Positions 10,555 to 20,150 of a stretch of 64,000 nt of DNA are shown piece after piece. Where the stretch lies: the NCBI GenBank assembly GCA_026182355.1, contig JAPFBL010001928.1, positions 7,441,501 through 7,505,500 on the forward strand, in the 5' to 3' direction. Made by a program: the position numbers and the translations under genes. Below the pieces are notes generated by a model. That model worked only from the letters and a program-made list of their open reading frames with translations, searched no databases and was not told the DNA's origin. Source of the DNA: Hermatobates lingyangjiaoensis (lineage: Eukaryota; Arthropoda; Insecta; Hemiptera; Hermatobatidae). The stretch's first letter is position 1. Each line of letters opens with the position of its first letter.

Positions 10555-10700
10555 ATAAAGATAAACACGTAATAAACACGTACATAAACACGTGAAATAA
10601 CAATCAAGGATCAAACCACAATATGAAATGGGAAAACAAGACTAAGATCTTTCAACCGTAACAAGCGCTCTTCGTCAAAGTCAAAAACCCAACTGAAACA
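10555..10700 (-). mobile_element. PLE family B single arm
   Basis: The minus arm carries the hammerhead-like core at 10,640-10,682, with C3 changed to T (GACT-TTGACGA). It is followed outward by 'gttttcccatttcatattg' and the 'cacgtgttta' tail. Confidence 0.7.
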
Positions 10701-10839
10701 CTAGATGCAGAAAACATCTGGTGAAGGGTTGAGAAGAGTGGTATTTTAGAAGGTTGAAAGTGCAGTAAAGGACAATTGTCCAGAAAGGGATGTTTCGGGA
10801 AAGAAATTAGTTCAGTAAGAAATAGTAAAAAAACATTCT

Positions 10840-11165
10840 TTAGCTCTCAACCCTCTTAAAAGAGGATATTGCCCTCAGAACGAAAGTATCAAGTTTGAAG
10901 AGACCGTTACTAATGTTTATAATATTTGATCTATTAAATTAATTAGCAATGATTCAATAATATTTCTTAACAACATCGATTTTTCATAGGTAATAAATTT
11001 AGCTCCTTTCCAATCAATATGATGATTTTCATTGTTTATATGCAAAAATAAGGCACTACTTTTTTCCTGTCTACTTACATTGTATTGGTGTTGTTTTACA
11101 CGTGTCTTTAATGATTTATCAGTTTGACCAATATAAATTTTATAGCAATTTACCTTTCCTCTTAT
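10840..11165 (-). pseudogene. Penelope-like element GIY-YIG endonuclease domain (C-terminal end)
   Basis: The minus frame ending at 10,917 reads ...IRGKVNCYKIYIGQTDKSL, then KTRVKQHQYNVSR, SALFLHI, HHIDWKGAKFI and RNIIESLLINL. This is the GIY-YIG nuclease layout of Penelope-like elements: YIGQT, the arginine of the KTRVKQH helix, SALxxH, HxIDW, and the E of RNIIES as metal-ligand candidate. GIY itself is not intact (only Y-I-G is clear). After a stop and +1 shift, GLFKLDTF (about 10,870-10,905) continues as in the usual PLE tail. It is a decayed copy, next to an inverted upstream segment at 11,182. Confidence 0.88.
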
Positions 11166-11181
11166 ATCGATTTAACTTTGA

Positions 11182-11430
11182 ATGGTGCTAAAAAAAACTT
11201 TCTCTAATAATTCAACAGAGCCCCGTTCATTGTCAAATTCTATAATTTTACCGTATCATGACTCATTGGACCCCCTTTCTAGACTAGTCAAAGAACTTGA
11301 TTTTAATATAGTGTTTTCTAATCGTAATAACGTGGGCAATATGTTAATAAAAAAACTCTCTCAGGGAACTGGAGTCCGGTGGTATTTATAAAATTTTGTA
11401 CAAAAATTGCCATAACATTTATATTGGAAT

Positions 11431-11433
<3 letters not shown>
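11182..11433 (+). pseudogene. PLE segment between reverse transcriptase and endonuclease, inverted relative to 10,840-11,165
   Basis: The frame from 11,182 includes SIILPYHDSLDPLSRLVKEL and NIVFSNRNNVGNMLIKKL, like the linker that precedes the nuclease in Penelope-like proteins. After a frameshift the frame at 11,375-11,433 reads GGIYKI...CHNIYIG, containing both GIY and YIG, then runs into (TA)n. Its 5' end adjoins the minus-strand nuclease fragment, so together they resemble one element with an inverted 5' part. The reverse transcriptase proper is absent. Confidence 0.82.
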
Positions 11434-11461
<28 letters not shown>

Positions 11462-11487
11462 CAAAATTGTCACAATAACACGTGATA

Positions 11488-11604
11488 TAAATATTCAGGT
11501 AACTCACCACAAATGATTAAACATAATCGTTTTATCTTCAATTATTATCTTTTCTAATTATCTTCAATCAGAGCAATTGTATTCAATCATTTGTGGTGAG
11601 TTAC

Positions 11605-11613
<9 letters not shown>
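11488..11613. repeat. Small fold-back between two TA arrays
   Basis: 'ttcaggtaactcaccacaaa' (11,494 on) is the inverted copy of 'ttgtggtgagttacttgaa' (about 11,593-11,611), with a second inner pair 'taatcatcttcaatt'-like. It is bounded by TA tracts on both sides. No ribozyme-like core is seen. Confidence 0.5.
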
Positions 11614-11641
<28 letters not shown>

Positions 11642-11645
<4 letters not shown>

Positions 11646-11912
11646 GTGTATTTTGGGAGCAGACCTTCAATCAAACATGTTTTATTAAAAACTATGCCAA
11701 TTTTAACTTTTGTTCTTTTCCGAGTTAATTTTTCAAGTTTTCTCACTATGGATTTCCACCTTTCTGATAAAATATAAAGTAATTCACCAAAAGATTTATT
11801 CTTGACTTCCATTTTATTCACTAACAAGTTTTAACCATAACAAACAAATAACATTACATACAAATTATATACGACGTTTCGGTCAGCTCTGACCATGTTC
11901 AGGCACTAATAA
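11642..11912 (-). pseudogene. PLE family D: ribozyme-like core, leader and N-terminal ORF
   Basis: The order on the minus strand is a hammerhead-like core (about 11,902-11,872: CTGAACA, T, GGTCAG/CTGACC hairpin, GAA, ACGT, C), a leader of about 60 bp, then ATG. The frame reads MEVKNKSFGELLYILSERW, KSIVRKLEKLTRKRTK, VKIGIVFNKTCLIEGLLPKYT and then stops in (TA)n. It is the best preserved PLE N-terminal fragment in the window. A complete PLE would continue into the reverse transcriptase. Stem I of the ribozyme is not convincing in this family. Confidence 0.82.
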
Positions 11913-12895
11913 CTAAATCATAACAGAACTCAAATACAAAAATAAGAACTATCTAAATTATTAACACAATTATTAACATCCTAAAAGAATAAGAAATATT
12001 TACATGAATTGAGTGGGAGGTTATACAGGTTATAACGGTCCTCAGGGTTGCTATTAATTAAAAGTACTAACGAATTTGAAAATAATCAGGGATTGAACTT
12101 AATATCCTACGTTCCTGCATGCAGTTTTAATATTCTTGAGAAGCTCGTGGTCTGGTTGTTCATATATATATACGTATATATGTGCGTGTGTATGTGTGTG
12201 TGTGCAATCTGGGCAGTATAACATACTATAATATACATGAGGAACAGAAGTGTTTAAAATTCGTCTACATGTTACTTACTTGTAAGCAGAATTATCTAAT
12301 TTTATAAAAGAGTTTAAAGTTAAATTTAAATAGATTATACTTATCTTTGAATTAAGCATTATTGTTGTTTCTAAGTGCACAAGTCTTTTAATAGAAGTTT
12401 TTAAGTAATTCCCCTTTGGAAATGAAACAAACTAAATGTGTAAATTAGAATACTTGGAAGTTAAAACAAAGCCGCCATTTTAGGTAAGACGTGAGCAGTT
12501 TTACTGTTCAGAAAGTTGCAGATAACTACTTTTCAACAGATTACATCCTTATTTGAAGTCACATTGAGTATCTAATCCCCCTTTCGCTTTAAATACCAAG
12601 ACCTGGGCCCTAACAGGCCTCATATTGCCCTGCCTTCTGCTTCGCCAGCTCTACTTTCCATATATTAAATGCTTCTATCTTACACATCCCCATCTGTGCT
12701 TCTCTTTTCCATTTCAAATTTCCATAATAAAAAAAAACCATCACGAATCAACCATAAAGTCTTTTTTTTAACATCGTAATCTGAATTTTTATTATTAATT
12801 CCATTTATTCAAATCACAAGAATCCAACAAATTTAGATATAATCATATATTTTGCGAATAGTCAGTAATAAAAAAAAATATTAAATCAATAATAG
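11913..12895. other. Unannotated DNA, start with PLE family D remnant
   Basis: 11,913-12,150 continues family D's central spacer ('actaataactaaatcataacagaa', matching 34,885 on). A short TA/TG tract lies at 12,165-12,205. Nothing recognised further right. Confidence 0.45.
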
Positions 12896-13016
12896 TGTAG
12901 GGTAAAAAGTTAATGAAATAGTACTCACATATAGAAATTAAACAGCGCATGGAGTTCTTCAGGCATTAACCAAAGATGAGTGTACTCGGTCTAAAATGAG
13001 TAAATACCACTACATT
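12896..13016. mobile_element. PLE family C, internally deleted copy
   Basis: The outer ends 'gtagggtaaaaagttaatga' and 'gagtaaataccactacattagaa' match the ends of the complete fold-back at 40,672-41,020. Only part of the ribozyme-like arm ('ttcttcaggcattaa') remains between. Confidence 0.6.
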
Positions 13017-13600
13017 AGAATCCATGATATAATAAAAATCACTTTATATTTTAAAATTTTATAATTTATATTTTAAGTTATTAGTTGTTCAATCCGTAAT
13101 TGTATGATATTTATTCATACTGGGGTAAATAGAGAAATCAAAATGATAGCACATAAAAAAGAAACTTTTGTAGTATTATTACCAATAATACTATAAATAC
13201 TCAATGGAATGAACAAGCCATGTATTTTTAAAAATGAGAAAAAATATTTAAATACAATGTTGATATATTTATTCATCTACGCTGAATCTTCTTAAACAAC
13301 AAAAAAGTAAACAATCAGTTTAATCTGAAGTATTATTTCGGATTAGTTGAATAATATTTTCTTACATAATTAGTAATATACTTACTTAGTAATATATTTT
13401 TACATAATAATATTAACAATTTTTCTTGTTGGTTATTAATAGTTTCACTTAAGGTTATTAATAGTTTCTTCAATAGAAAATACTAATATTTTTTTTTAAA
13501 TTTTATTACTCTACTTAACTAAAGTTATTAATAATTTATTTAACATTAATTTATTTGTTGTTGTTGATTAGTAAATATTAAAAATTTAAAACATTATTAG
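13017..13600. other. AT-rich DNA, no recognised feature
   Basis: Repeated 'gtaattgt..tatttatt' wording around 13,090 and 13,625 belongs to the family C flank. Otherwise nothing is supported. Confidence 0.4.
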
Positions 13601-13614
13601 CTTATAAATCATTA

Positions 13615-13800
13615 GTTGTGCAATCCGTAATTGTGTGCTATTTACTTATTCTGAGGTAAAATGGATAAACAAACAAAAGTCTCCACGGAAATGAAGTTTT
13701 ATTCAACAACAACGCGTTAACACTTTGTTGTTGTTGAATAAAACTTCATTTGTGTGGAGACTTTTGTTTGTTTATCCATTTTACCTCATTATTAGCTACT
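13615..13800. mobile_element. Family C-like fold-back with deleted centre
   Basis: A near-perfect inverted repeat: 'gaggtaaaatggataaacaa' (13,653 on) against 'ttgtttatccattttacctc' (to about 13,788), with 'agtctccac'/'gtggagact' further in. The centre keeps 'acgcgt' and 'aacactttgttg', remnants of the ribozyme-like core. Confidence 0.65.
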
Positions 13801-14649
13801 ATTTTCCAAATGTTATATCTAAAATTATTCGTTTTTTTTTTCTTTTTCTTAATATTTATTAGCAGATTTGGCATTTCTGATTTCTCTATTTAAAACAAAA
13901 TGAATTTATCAAGTACTTTTTAAAAGTTAATACCAAAAAAATCGATATATTTTAAAAAAGTACTACCTTTCTTATTTGTCTACTTCAGTTATTAATAACA
14001 ATTTCTTCTCTTGTTCCGTGTGTTTTTAATTTTTTTTTAATTCATTATGAAAGGGAGAGTCAATTGTTTGTAAGTTTAATTTCTATTATTGAATATTTTT
14101 TCATTGTTTTACTAACTTATGATTTATTTTAATGTAAAGTACAGAAAATATTTTAAGTTTGACTGAAAAATCATGCAACGGTTTGTTTTTAGATCTTAAT
14201 ATCACTTATCAGTGTATCTATCTATTACTCATTAAAATAACAGTAACAACAGAAAACTGGACACTGTACACTAAATTTAGTGAATAAAAACTAATTTTCA
14301 TTGGTATTAGTTTATTAAATATACACATTATACTGTAATGTATTACTTTAAGTGTTAAAGCAAGTAATATGAGATGTTTAATCAAAAATTTGAGTGGACT
14401 CATGAAATAAACACCGTGCTGCAGGCATTGAGTTACAAGATGCGGGTGTAGAAGGCCACTTCAATTCTTTATTACATTAGCTGGACTCTGTGATTTTCTC
14501 TAGCCAAGTCAATATACGCTAACAGAATTTCTTATTTACTGACACATTCAATCATTTCTTTCAACTACTATCTAGCTTGTCATCCTTAAATATTTTTCAC
14601 TGTATGATTCTTGACGTTATTGACTTTAAAAAAAAAACAAACAAAAAAA

Positions 14650-15148
14650 CGGTATGGTTTGTCTCGCTCTCACAACTTTTTGAGATAGAATTATAAGTCA
14701 AACTTTTTATATTTTATTGAAAAAAAAAATATTTCCTGTTGTTTTAAAATTTTGAATTTATTTTTCGTTTATCGCATTTGTAACCTCAAAGATAATGCCA
14801 AAATTTCAAAACTCTATACTTAGGGGTTTAGGAAAAAAAATGTTTTCTAAAAAACGGTTTTTGGCAAAAAAAAAGTGACTTTCCCATCATGCATAATTCT
14901 TCCCAAACAATAGGGATGATCTACACTATGGGGCCCATTTTTTTTGTAAAATATCAACTTGATCTATCAAAGATTCTGGATCGTAGAGTGGTAACAAGCA
15001 ATGCTAACATACTCACCCACCCAGCCCCACACAGACATCATCGAGAAAACATCATAAAACGACTTTTGGGACCTCAAATCATGTAATTCCGTCAAAATCT
15101 CGAGATCAAATTTTTTCATGATCACTATACTTTAATTATAGTAAAGTA
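14650..15148 (-). mobile_element. Partial third copy of the 1.64-kb hairpin-ended repeat
   Basis: The reverse complement matches 20,151-20,690: 'gatctcgagattttgacgga', the (GGGT)-rich tract (here cacccacccagcccc) and 'gggaagaattatgcatgatg'. The hairpin end (tactttaattatagtaaagta) is preserved at 15,128-15,148; the other two thirds are missing. Divergence is clearly higher than between the two full copies. Confidence 0.8.
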
Positions 15149-15309
15149 ACTAGTGCTAAATTGTAAATTCAATAGGATTTGTAATTCGTTTAGATTAATG
15201 CAAAAAAAATATTAATAATAAATAGGTTATTCATAACTAATTTCCATTAATTTAAATAAGTAAGTTTTTTCAGATGTTCCTTAATGTAGAATTTCTGTTA
15301 GGTTAACTA

Positions 15310-15810
15310 ATTAGTTGTGCAATTCGTAACTGTGTGGTATTTACTCATCCTAGGTTAAATCGATAAAACAAAGTCTCCACATATAAAAAAAGAAGTTTTT
15401 TTTTATTCTACGTTTTTCGAACACTTCGTTTTCATCGTCAGGTAAACTTCTACAACACAAATTACAAGTTAAAAGTTACAAAAACAACAGGAATTGTATA
15501 TAATAAAATGAAAACAGAATGACATACCCACATGAAGAAGCAGAGGGCTGACCAGTCTAGTTCACATGACCTAAATTCCTCAGTTGAATCCTAGACCTCT
15601 GGTCGGTCTTCCACTCCTTCAGTTGGATATATAATTTTTTTTCATTTTATTGTATACAATCCCTGTTTTTTTTTTGTAACTTTTAACTTGTTTATTTGGA
15701 TTGTAAAAGTTTACCTGACGATGAACACGAAGTGTTCAAAACGCGTGGATTAAAAAAAAACCTTCTTTTTTTATAAGTGGAAACTTTTTGATTTATCCAT
15801 TTACCCCAGT
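15310..15810. mobile_element. PLE family C-like fold-back, long loop
   Basis: Left arm: 'aagtctccacatata' and 'acgtttttcgaacacttcgttttcatcgtcagg'. Right arm (about 15,715-15,800): 'cctgacgatgaacacgaagtgttcaaaacgcg' and the 'gatttatccatttacccc' end. The core is CTGACGA, T, GAACAC/GTGTTC, then CAAA instead of GAAA on the right. The loop of about 270 bp is unrecognised. Confidence 0.65.
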
Positions 15811-15879
15811 ATCTGTTAGGTTAGGTTATAGTACTGTCTCGAGAGAACACACATCGGTCAAAGAACATTGTTATAACAC

Positions 15880-15985
15880 ATAAGAGAGAGTGTCTACATG
15901 GAGAGTCCTAAATTTTGCCTATTTCAAGTGTATTTAGAGTGCTTTTAGATAATAAAAACTGTCAGATCTTATCAAAAATCAGTTC
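15880..15985 (-). mobile_element. tRNA-derived SINE, 3' fragment
   Basis: 'gtcctaaattttgcctatttcaagtgta' and '..gtcagatcttatc' correspond to the body of the SINE family at 61.1 and 36.4 kb. No tRNA-like head. Confidence 0.5.
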
Positions 15986-15989
15986 TTGA

Positions 15990-16895
15990 AGTAATGAATA
16001 TCTATTTAACTTGTGAGTCGTTTATACACAGAGTGTAGCCAAATAGATTCAAAATAGTACATATTGTTATAAAAAAAAACGCATGACGTCATACGCAACG
16101 CACAGCCAAAATACGTAAATAGAAACAGATTTCAAGTAACCTGAATTATATAGTTTCAGAATACATATACTTCTGGGAGTCATCTCTAAAACACTTAGAG
16201 AAATTTATAACAAAAAAACAGACGCTCCTAGTTTATTATAATAAATAAAATGAAAGCTTAACATTTAAACTTATATTTAATGCAATTTTCACATTTATAC
16301 CACTTATAAATATTAACTAAATCGAATATGATTTATATCTTAACTGGAATTATCAATAAATGCAATATTTTTCTTACGATAAAAGTATTGTATGAATAAC
16401 CACTCTTTATTTAAGAAGTTTTTCTTTAAATAAATATATAAATGTATATATTATTTTCCTCTTTGATTGATTTATATTAAGGATTTGTATTTTCTCTTCT
16501 CAGAATGCAACTTTTAAACAAGTGTAAAAGAAATTATTTCAATTTTGAAAGTAACTTGTTTCGTAATATTGCTGGACTTGGCTGTAAAACACGTTGTTGA
16601 TGTATGTAAAATGATAGTGGATAATTAGGAGCAGATGATCTTTAAGAGATAAGTATCCATGAAACGTTGAAGTAATTGGAGCTCAGTGGTAATTGCCGTA
16701 AGTTGTTGAGAATATTGAAACTTGATAGTTAAAAACACGCTTAAGGCGCTAGTAGAAAAGTGAATTTGTAATAGCACGGGGTTTGGCAACCTGTACAGGT
16801 GACAGGAAGTGCAGCAAGAGTGCGCAATTTTCAGGAAAAGAACATGCCATTTGAGATGGCACGTGTCTATCAGCTAGAAGACTTCTTTTCCCGTT
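15990..16895. other. Unannotated DNA
   Basis: No gene or complete element. The stretch 'gcacggggtttggcaacctg' near 16,777 resembles hAT-type terminal wording but I found no matching opposite end. Confidence 0.4.
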
Positions 16896-16899
16896 CATT

Positions 16900-17025
16900 T
16901 ATACTATTCATTGGCTTCTTTTGAAAATATTAAAGTTGGATATTAAAGAAGAAACAATTAAAATTACAGGAATAATAATGAAGTTCATAGACACGCATTC
17001 CCTTTTTAGCATGTAAATAACCAAC
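16900..17025 (-). repeat. Inverted fragment of the 18.5-25.4-kb duplicated block
   Basis: Its reverse complement matches 19,445-19,570 and 24,230-24,350 ('gctaaaaagggaatgcgtgtc', 'atccaactttaatattttc') almost without change. It is a third, inverted piece of the same sequence. Confidence 0.75.
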
Positions 17026-17117
17026 GGATGTTTTCTGCACCTGCAACTGTAATCACTTCTGACCCTTTGGCTTTCATAAAACAAGATAAAACTCTGATAA
17101 CACGAACACATTTTTCT

Positions 17118-17300
17118 CCTATATATATATATATATAGACTTTGTTTCGGTCGGTTGACACTTTCACGTCTCCGCTCCTGTGTTCCTTTTCCTTTTCCTA
17201 CCTCTCCTGAAGACGGCAAGATAGCCGAAATGATCGAGAATAGTAAGTGTTAGTTTCTCTTTTTTGTTTTCTAGTGATAACTTTAATTAAATATACATAT
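17118..17300 (+). mobile_element. PLE family J arm with well-formed ribozyme-like core
   Basis: After (TA)n the arm runs '..cggtcggttgacactttcacg', then the core at 17,203-17,239: TCTC, CTGAAGA, extra C, GGC-AAGATA-GCC, GAA, ATGAT, C, GAGA. GTAAGT follows at 17,243-17,248, then '..tagtgataactttaatta' and TA-rich DNA. A second copy lies at 28,951-29,125. Confidence 0.75.
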
Positions 17301-17317
17301 ATGGTATATGTATACGT

Positions 17318-17665
17318 TTGAAAGTAAACTATACGTACACAGTAAATAGTAAAACAGACTTACAGTCTCTAATTTTTGGTTTAACTGTCATCAGAAGAAA
17401 AGAGATAGGGACATTGTCGCTTCACAAGTGCGATTGGTGTCCCTATCTCTTCCCTCCTGATGACGATGATCGTCGAAATATCATAGCTGAAGAGAGTTAT
17501 GCCTTTGTCTATCTGTGTATTACCTTCGTCTTAACTCTATTTTATTTAAAAGTCTGCTGGAATGTTTCATTAAATTGCTATATATATCGGTTACAGCTTA
17601 ACGAACAGAATTCATCTTCTTCTACCTCTCCTAATGACGACGAGTTTGAAATATAAAAGTGAGTT
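17318..17665. mobile_element. Chimeric PLE arms (families A and H)
   Basis: A left family A-like arm ('acttacagtctctaatttttgg', 'gtccctatctct') faces a family H-like core (17,467 on: CTGATGA then a GATGATCGTC hairpin, GAAA, TATC). A further degraded H core lies at 17,628-17,655 (ctaatgacgacgag..gaaatataaaa). An open frame of 112 codons across it has no protein similarity I know and is fortuitous. Confidence 0.55.
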
Positions 17666-17699
17666 GTGTATCGTTTCTACGTTTTCTTTTCATGTAATC

Positions 17700-17825
17700 G
17701 TTTTATATATATACATTTTATATATATATATATTATATATATATATATATATTTTATATATATAAAACTCGTATATATCATATATATATAATATATAGTA
17801 TATAATCATATATATATACATATAT
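17700..17825. repeat. Interrupted (TA)n array
   Basis: Alternating TA with short interruptions, between two PLE arms. Confidence 0.9.
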
Positions 17826-17998
17826 GATTCGCGCTCCGTTCTTCGACGTGGGGAGATCTCTCTCACTTCGTTCTCTCTTCTAGTCTACTCCTGATGACGA
17901 ACAACAGTTTGAAATATTGAATTCTGTAAGTATTCTTTTTATTCTTTTTTCTGTGTCGTGCTTTGTGTAATTATATACAAATATATATATATATATAT
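17826..17998 (+). mobile_element. PLE family K arm
   Basis: Core at 17,891-17,920: CTGATGA, extra C, GAAC-AACA-GTTT hairpin, GAA, ATATTG. GTAAGT follows at about 17,926, then '..cgtgctttgtgtaattata' and (TA)n. Same order as the other families with unrelated flanks. Confidence 0.6.
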
Positions 17999-18330
17999 GG
18001 TTCAATATAGAAAAAGAAACATAGAGAAATCAAAAGAACACACTTACAGTCTCTAATTTTCGGTTTGAACCGTCTTCAGGAGAGATAAGAGAGGGAAACC
18101 AAGCGCACTGGTCCAGAGACGGTTGGAGACCGTCTCCATGTTGGAGGGTCTCCAACCGTCTCTGAACCAGTGTGCTTGGTTTCCCTCTCTTATCTCTCCT
18201 GAAGACGGTTTAAATCAAAAATTAGTGTCTGTAAGTGTGTTCTTTTGATTTCTCTATGTTTCTTTTTCTATATTGAACTATATTTGTCCGTTTTGAATCG
18301 TATTTCCAACGAAAAAGTATATATATATAG
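17999..18330. mobile_element. PLE family A complete fold-back
   Basis: Two arms of about 125 bp meet near 18,140. The left (minus) core at 18,051-18,084 is intact (TCTC/GAGA, CTGAAGA-C, GGTT/AACC, GAA, AATT). The right core (from 18,195) has CAAA for GAAA and TAGTG for TAGAG, so it is damaged. The outer tail '..tgtccgttttgaatcgtatttcc' is present only on the right. Bounded by TA tracts. Confidence 0.8.
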
Positions 18331-18445
18331 CGACTCTGACGAAGACCACTTGTTACGATTCAAAGATCTTAGTCTTGTTTTCCCATTTCATATTGTGGAT
18401 TGATCATTGATTGTTATTTCACGTGTTTATGTGAAATCTTTATAT
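18331..18445 (+). mobile_element. PLE family B single arm
   Basis: Core at 18,332-18,374 with G12 changed to C (ATTCAAAGATCT). It is identical over about 230 bp to 22,447-22,680, showing that this junction of families A and B was copied as a unit. Confidence 0.7.
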
Positions 18446-20150
18446 ATATATATATATATAATATCTTATACTATATATATGAATATATCGTGTATATATC
18501 AATGATCAACCACAATATAAGTTACTTTCACGTGTTATGTGAACCATATTTATATATATATCACAATAAGTCTCACATGAATACGTTCCAAAGCAATCAA
18601 TAAAGTACATCTAAACCACAATAAGAAATGGAAGTAAAGACTAAGATGGTTTCAACCTAGTAACAAGTCCAATTCGTCAGAGTCACATAAACAACTGAAG
18701 AACAATCTGGGTGTTTTGACTGTGACGAGACCGCTTAGTTACGGTTGAAAGAATCTTAGTGTTGTGTTTCCAAATATATGATATTTATATATATTACTTA
18801 GTTTATATTTAGGAAGCAGTCCTTGGTTTATACAGGAAATTAATACGGCATTAAATAGATAGCGCTGTGTCATATCGTACTTGCCTGTTATCAATCTTAT
18901 TCTTTCCTTAGTGTATTTCTCAAGGAATCTGAATAGCATCCATTCTTGTCACACAAAATCTGTAAATCTGAATAGACTACTTTATCTATTTGATTCCACT
19001 CAGTTGTATTTGCAATTCTATGATGGGTTTGGCTCGACCAAGCTAATCTTGGCATTTGAATAATCACACGTCTTCCCTTCAAGAGCAATAGTCTTACCAG
19101 TTGACCATTCATGCCTGTCTAACGGACTCAGTGGCAATGACTGTATTCCGTATATCAGATTCCTAAGTAGTATTATATGATAATCAATATATCACTATAC
19201 GTCACTTTGAAAACTATCAGATAGAAGCTATGATAATATCTCCTACCGTTGTAGATTTAACCCTGGGCTTAACCTTATATCAAAAATGATTATTTTTGAT
19301 AAAATGTGATTTCAGGAAAGCTTTCTCAGTGTTACCATATTTGTATTATTTATTTGTACACAATTATTAATGTTTTTTGCCTTTGAGATTATGCATATGA
19401 AGTTATTTTTAAATCACACTGTTTTTTGAACTTAACCATGGTTGGTTATTTACAGTGCTAAAAAGGGAATGCGTGTCTATGGACTTCATTATTATTTCTG
19501 TAATTTTAATTGTTTCTTCTTTAATATCCAACTTTAATATTTTCAAAAGAAGCCAATGAATAGAAACTAATAAAAGAGAAACTAATTCAAGAATTTTCGA
19601 AAAAAAAATTATTATAAAAATTAATTAATTCGAAATAAAAATATAAAAATGAATTCTTCTCATCATTGTTTTAAATTCAAATTTAAAGTTATTTATAAAT
19701 GGTTTCTTTTCGTTTGACTTTATGTTTTTTCCACGAGCTTATGAGTATTATCTTAATAGAATGAAGTAAATTTGTCTTGCTATCAAAGTGAAAAATAATA
19801 TTTTTAAAATTTCCTTTAGTTTACTTGTTTAAGTAAGTATTCATGTAGTTATAAAATAAGAATGCTACACATTATGAATTAAACAACTAAAATAGAAGGT
19901 AATTTGATGGGTTTGTAAGATATTTTTCGAAATGAAAGTAACCGAGTGTTGAAATTCATCAAAGACTCAGTAACAGCGTGCATGCTTTGCTTATAAGAAC
20001 TAACTGTTCTAACTGCTAACTCACCATTACAATGCTTCTCCTCCCGTCCCAGACATGTGTTTACTGTTCAAAGACCTTGAAATCATAAATACTTTCTGTA
20101 CCTATATAGAAATATAAGTTCAACATTTCTTTTAAAAATACATCAACTTT

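Noticed and set aside
17318..17656. 112-codon open frame as a gene
   Set aside because: It runs through two PLE arms and a ribozyme-like core; no protein similarity, and it changes family midway.
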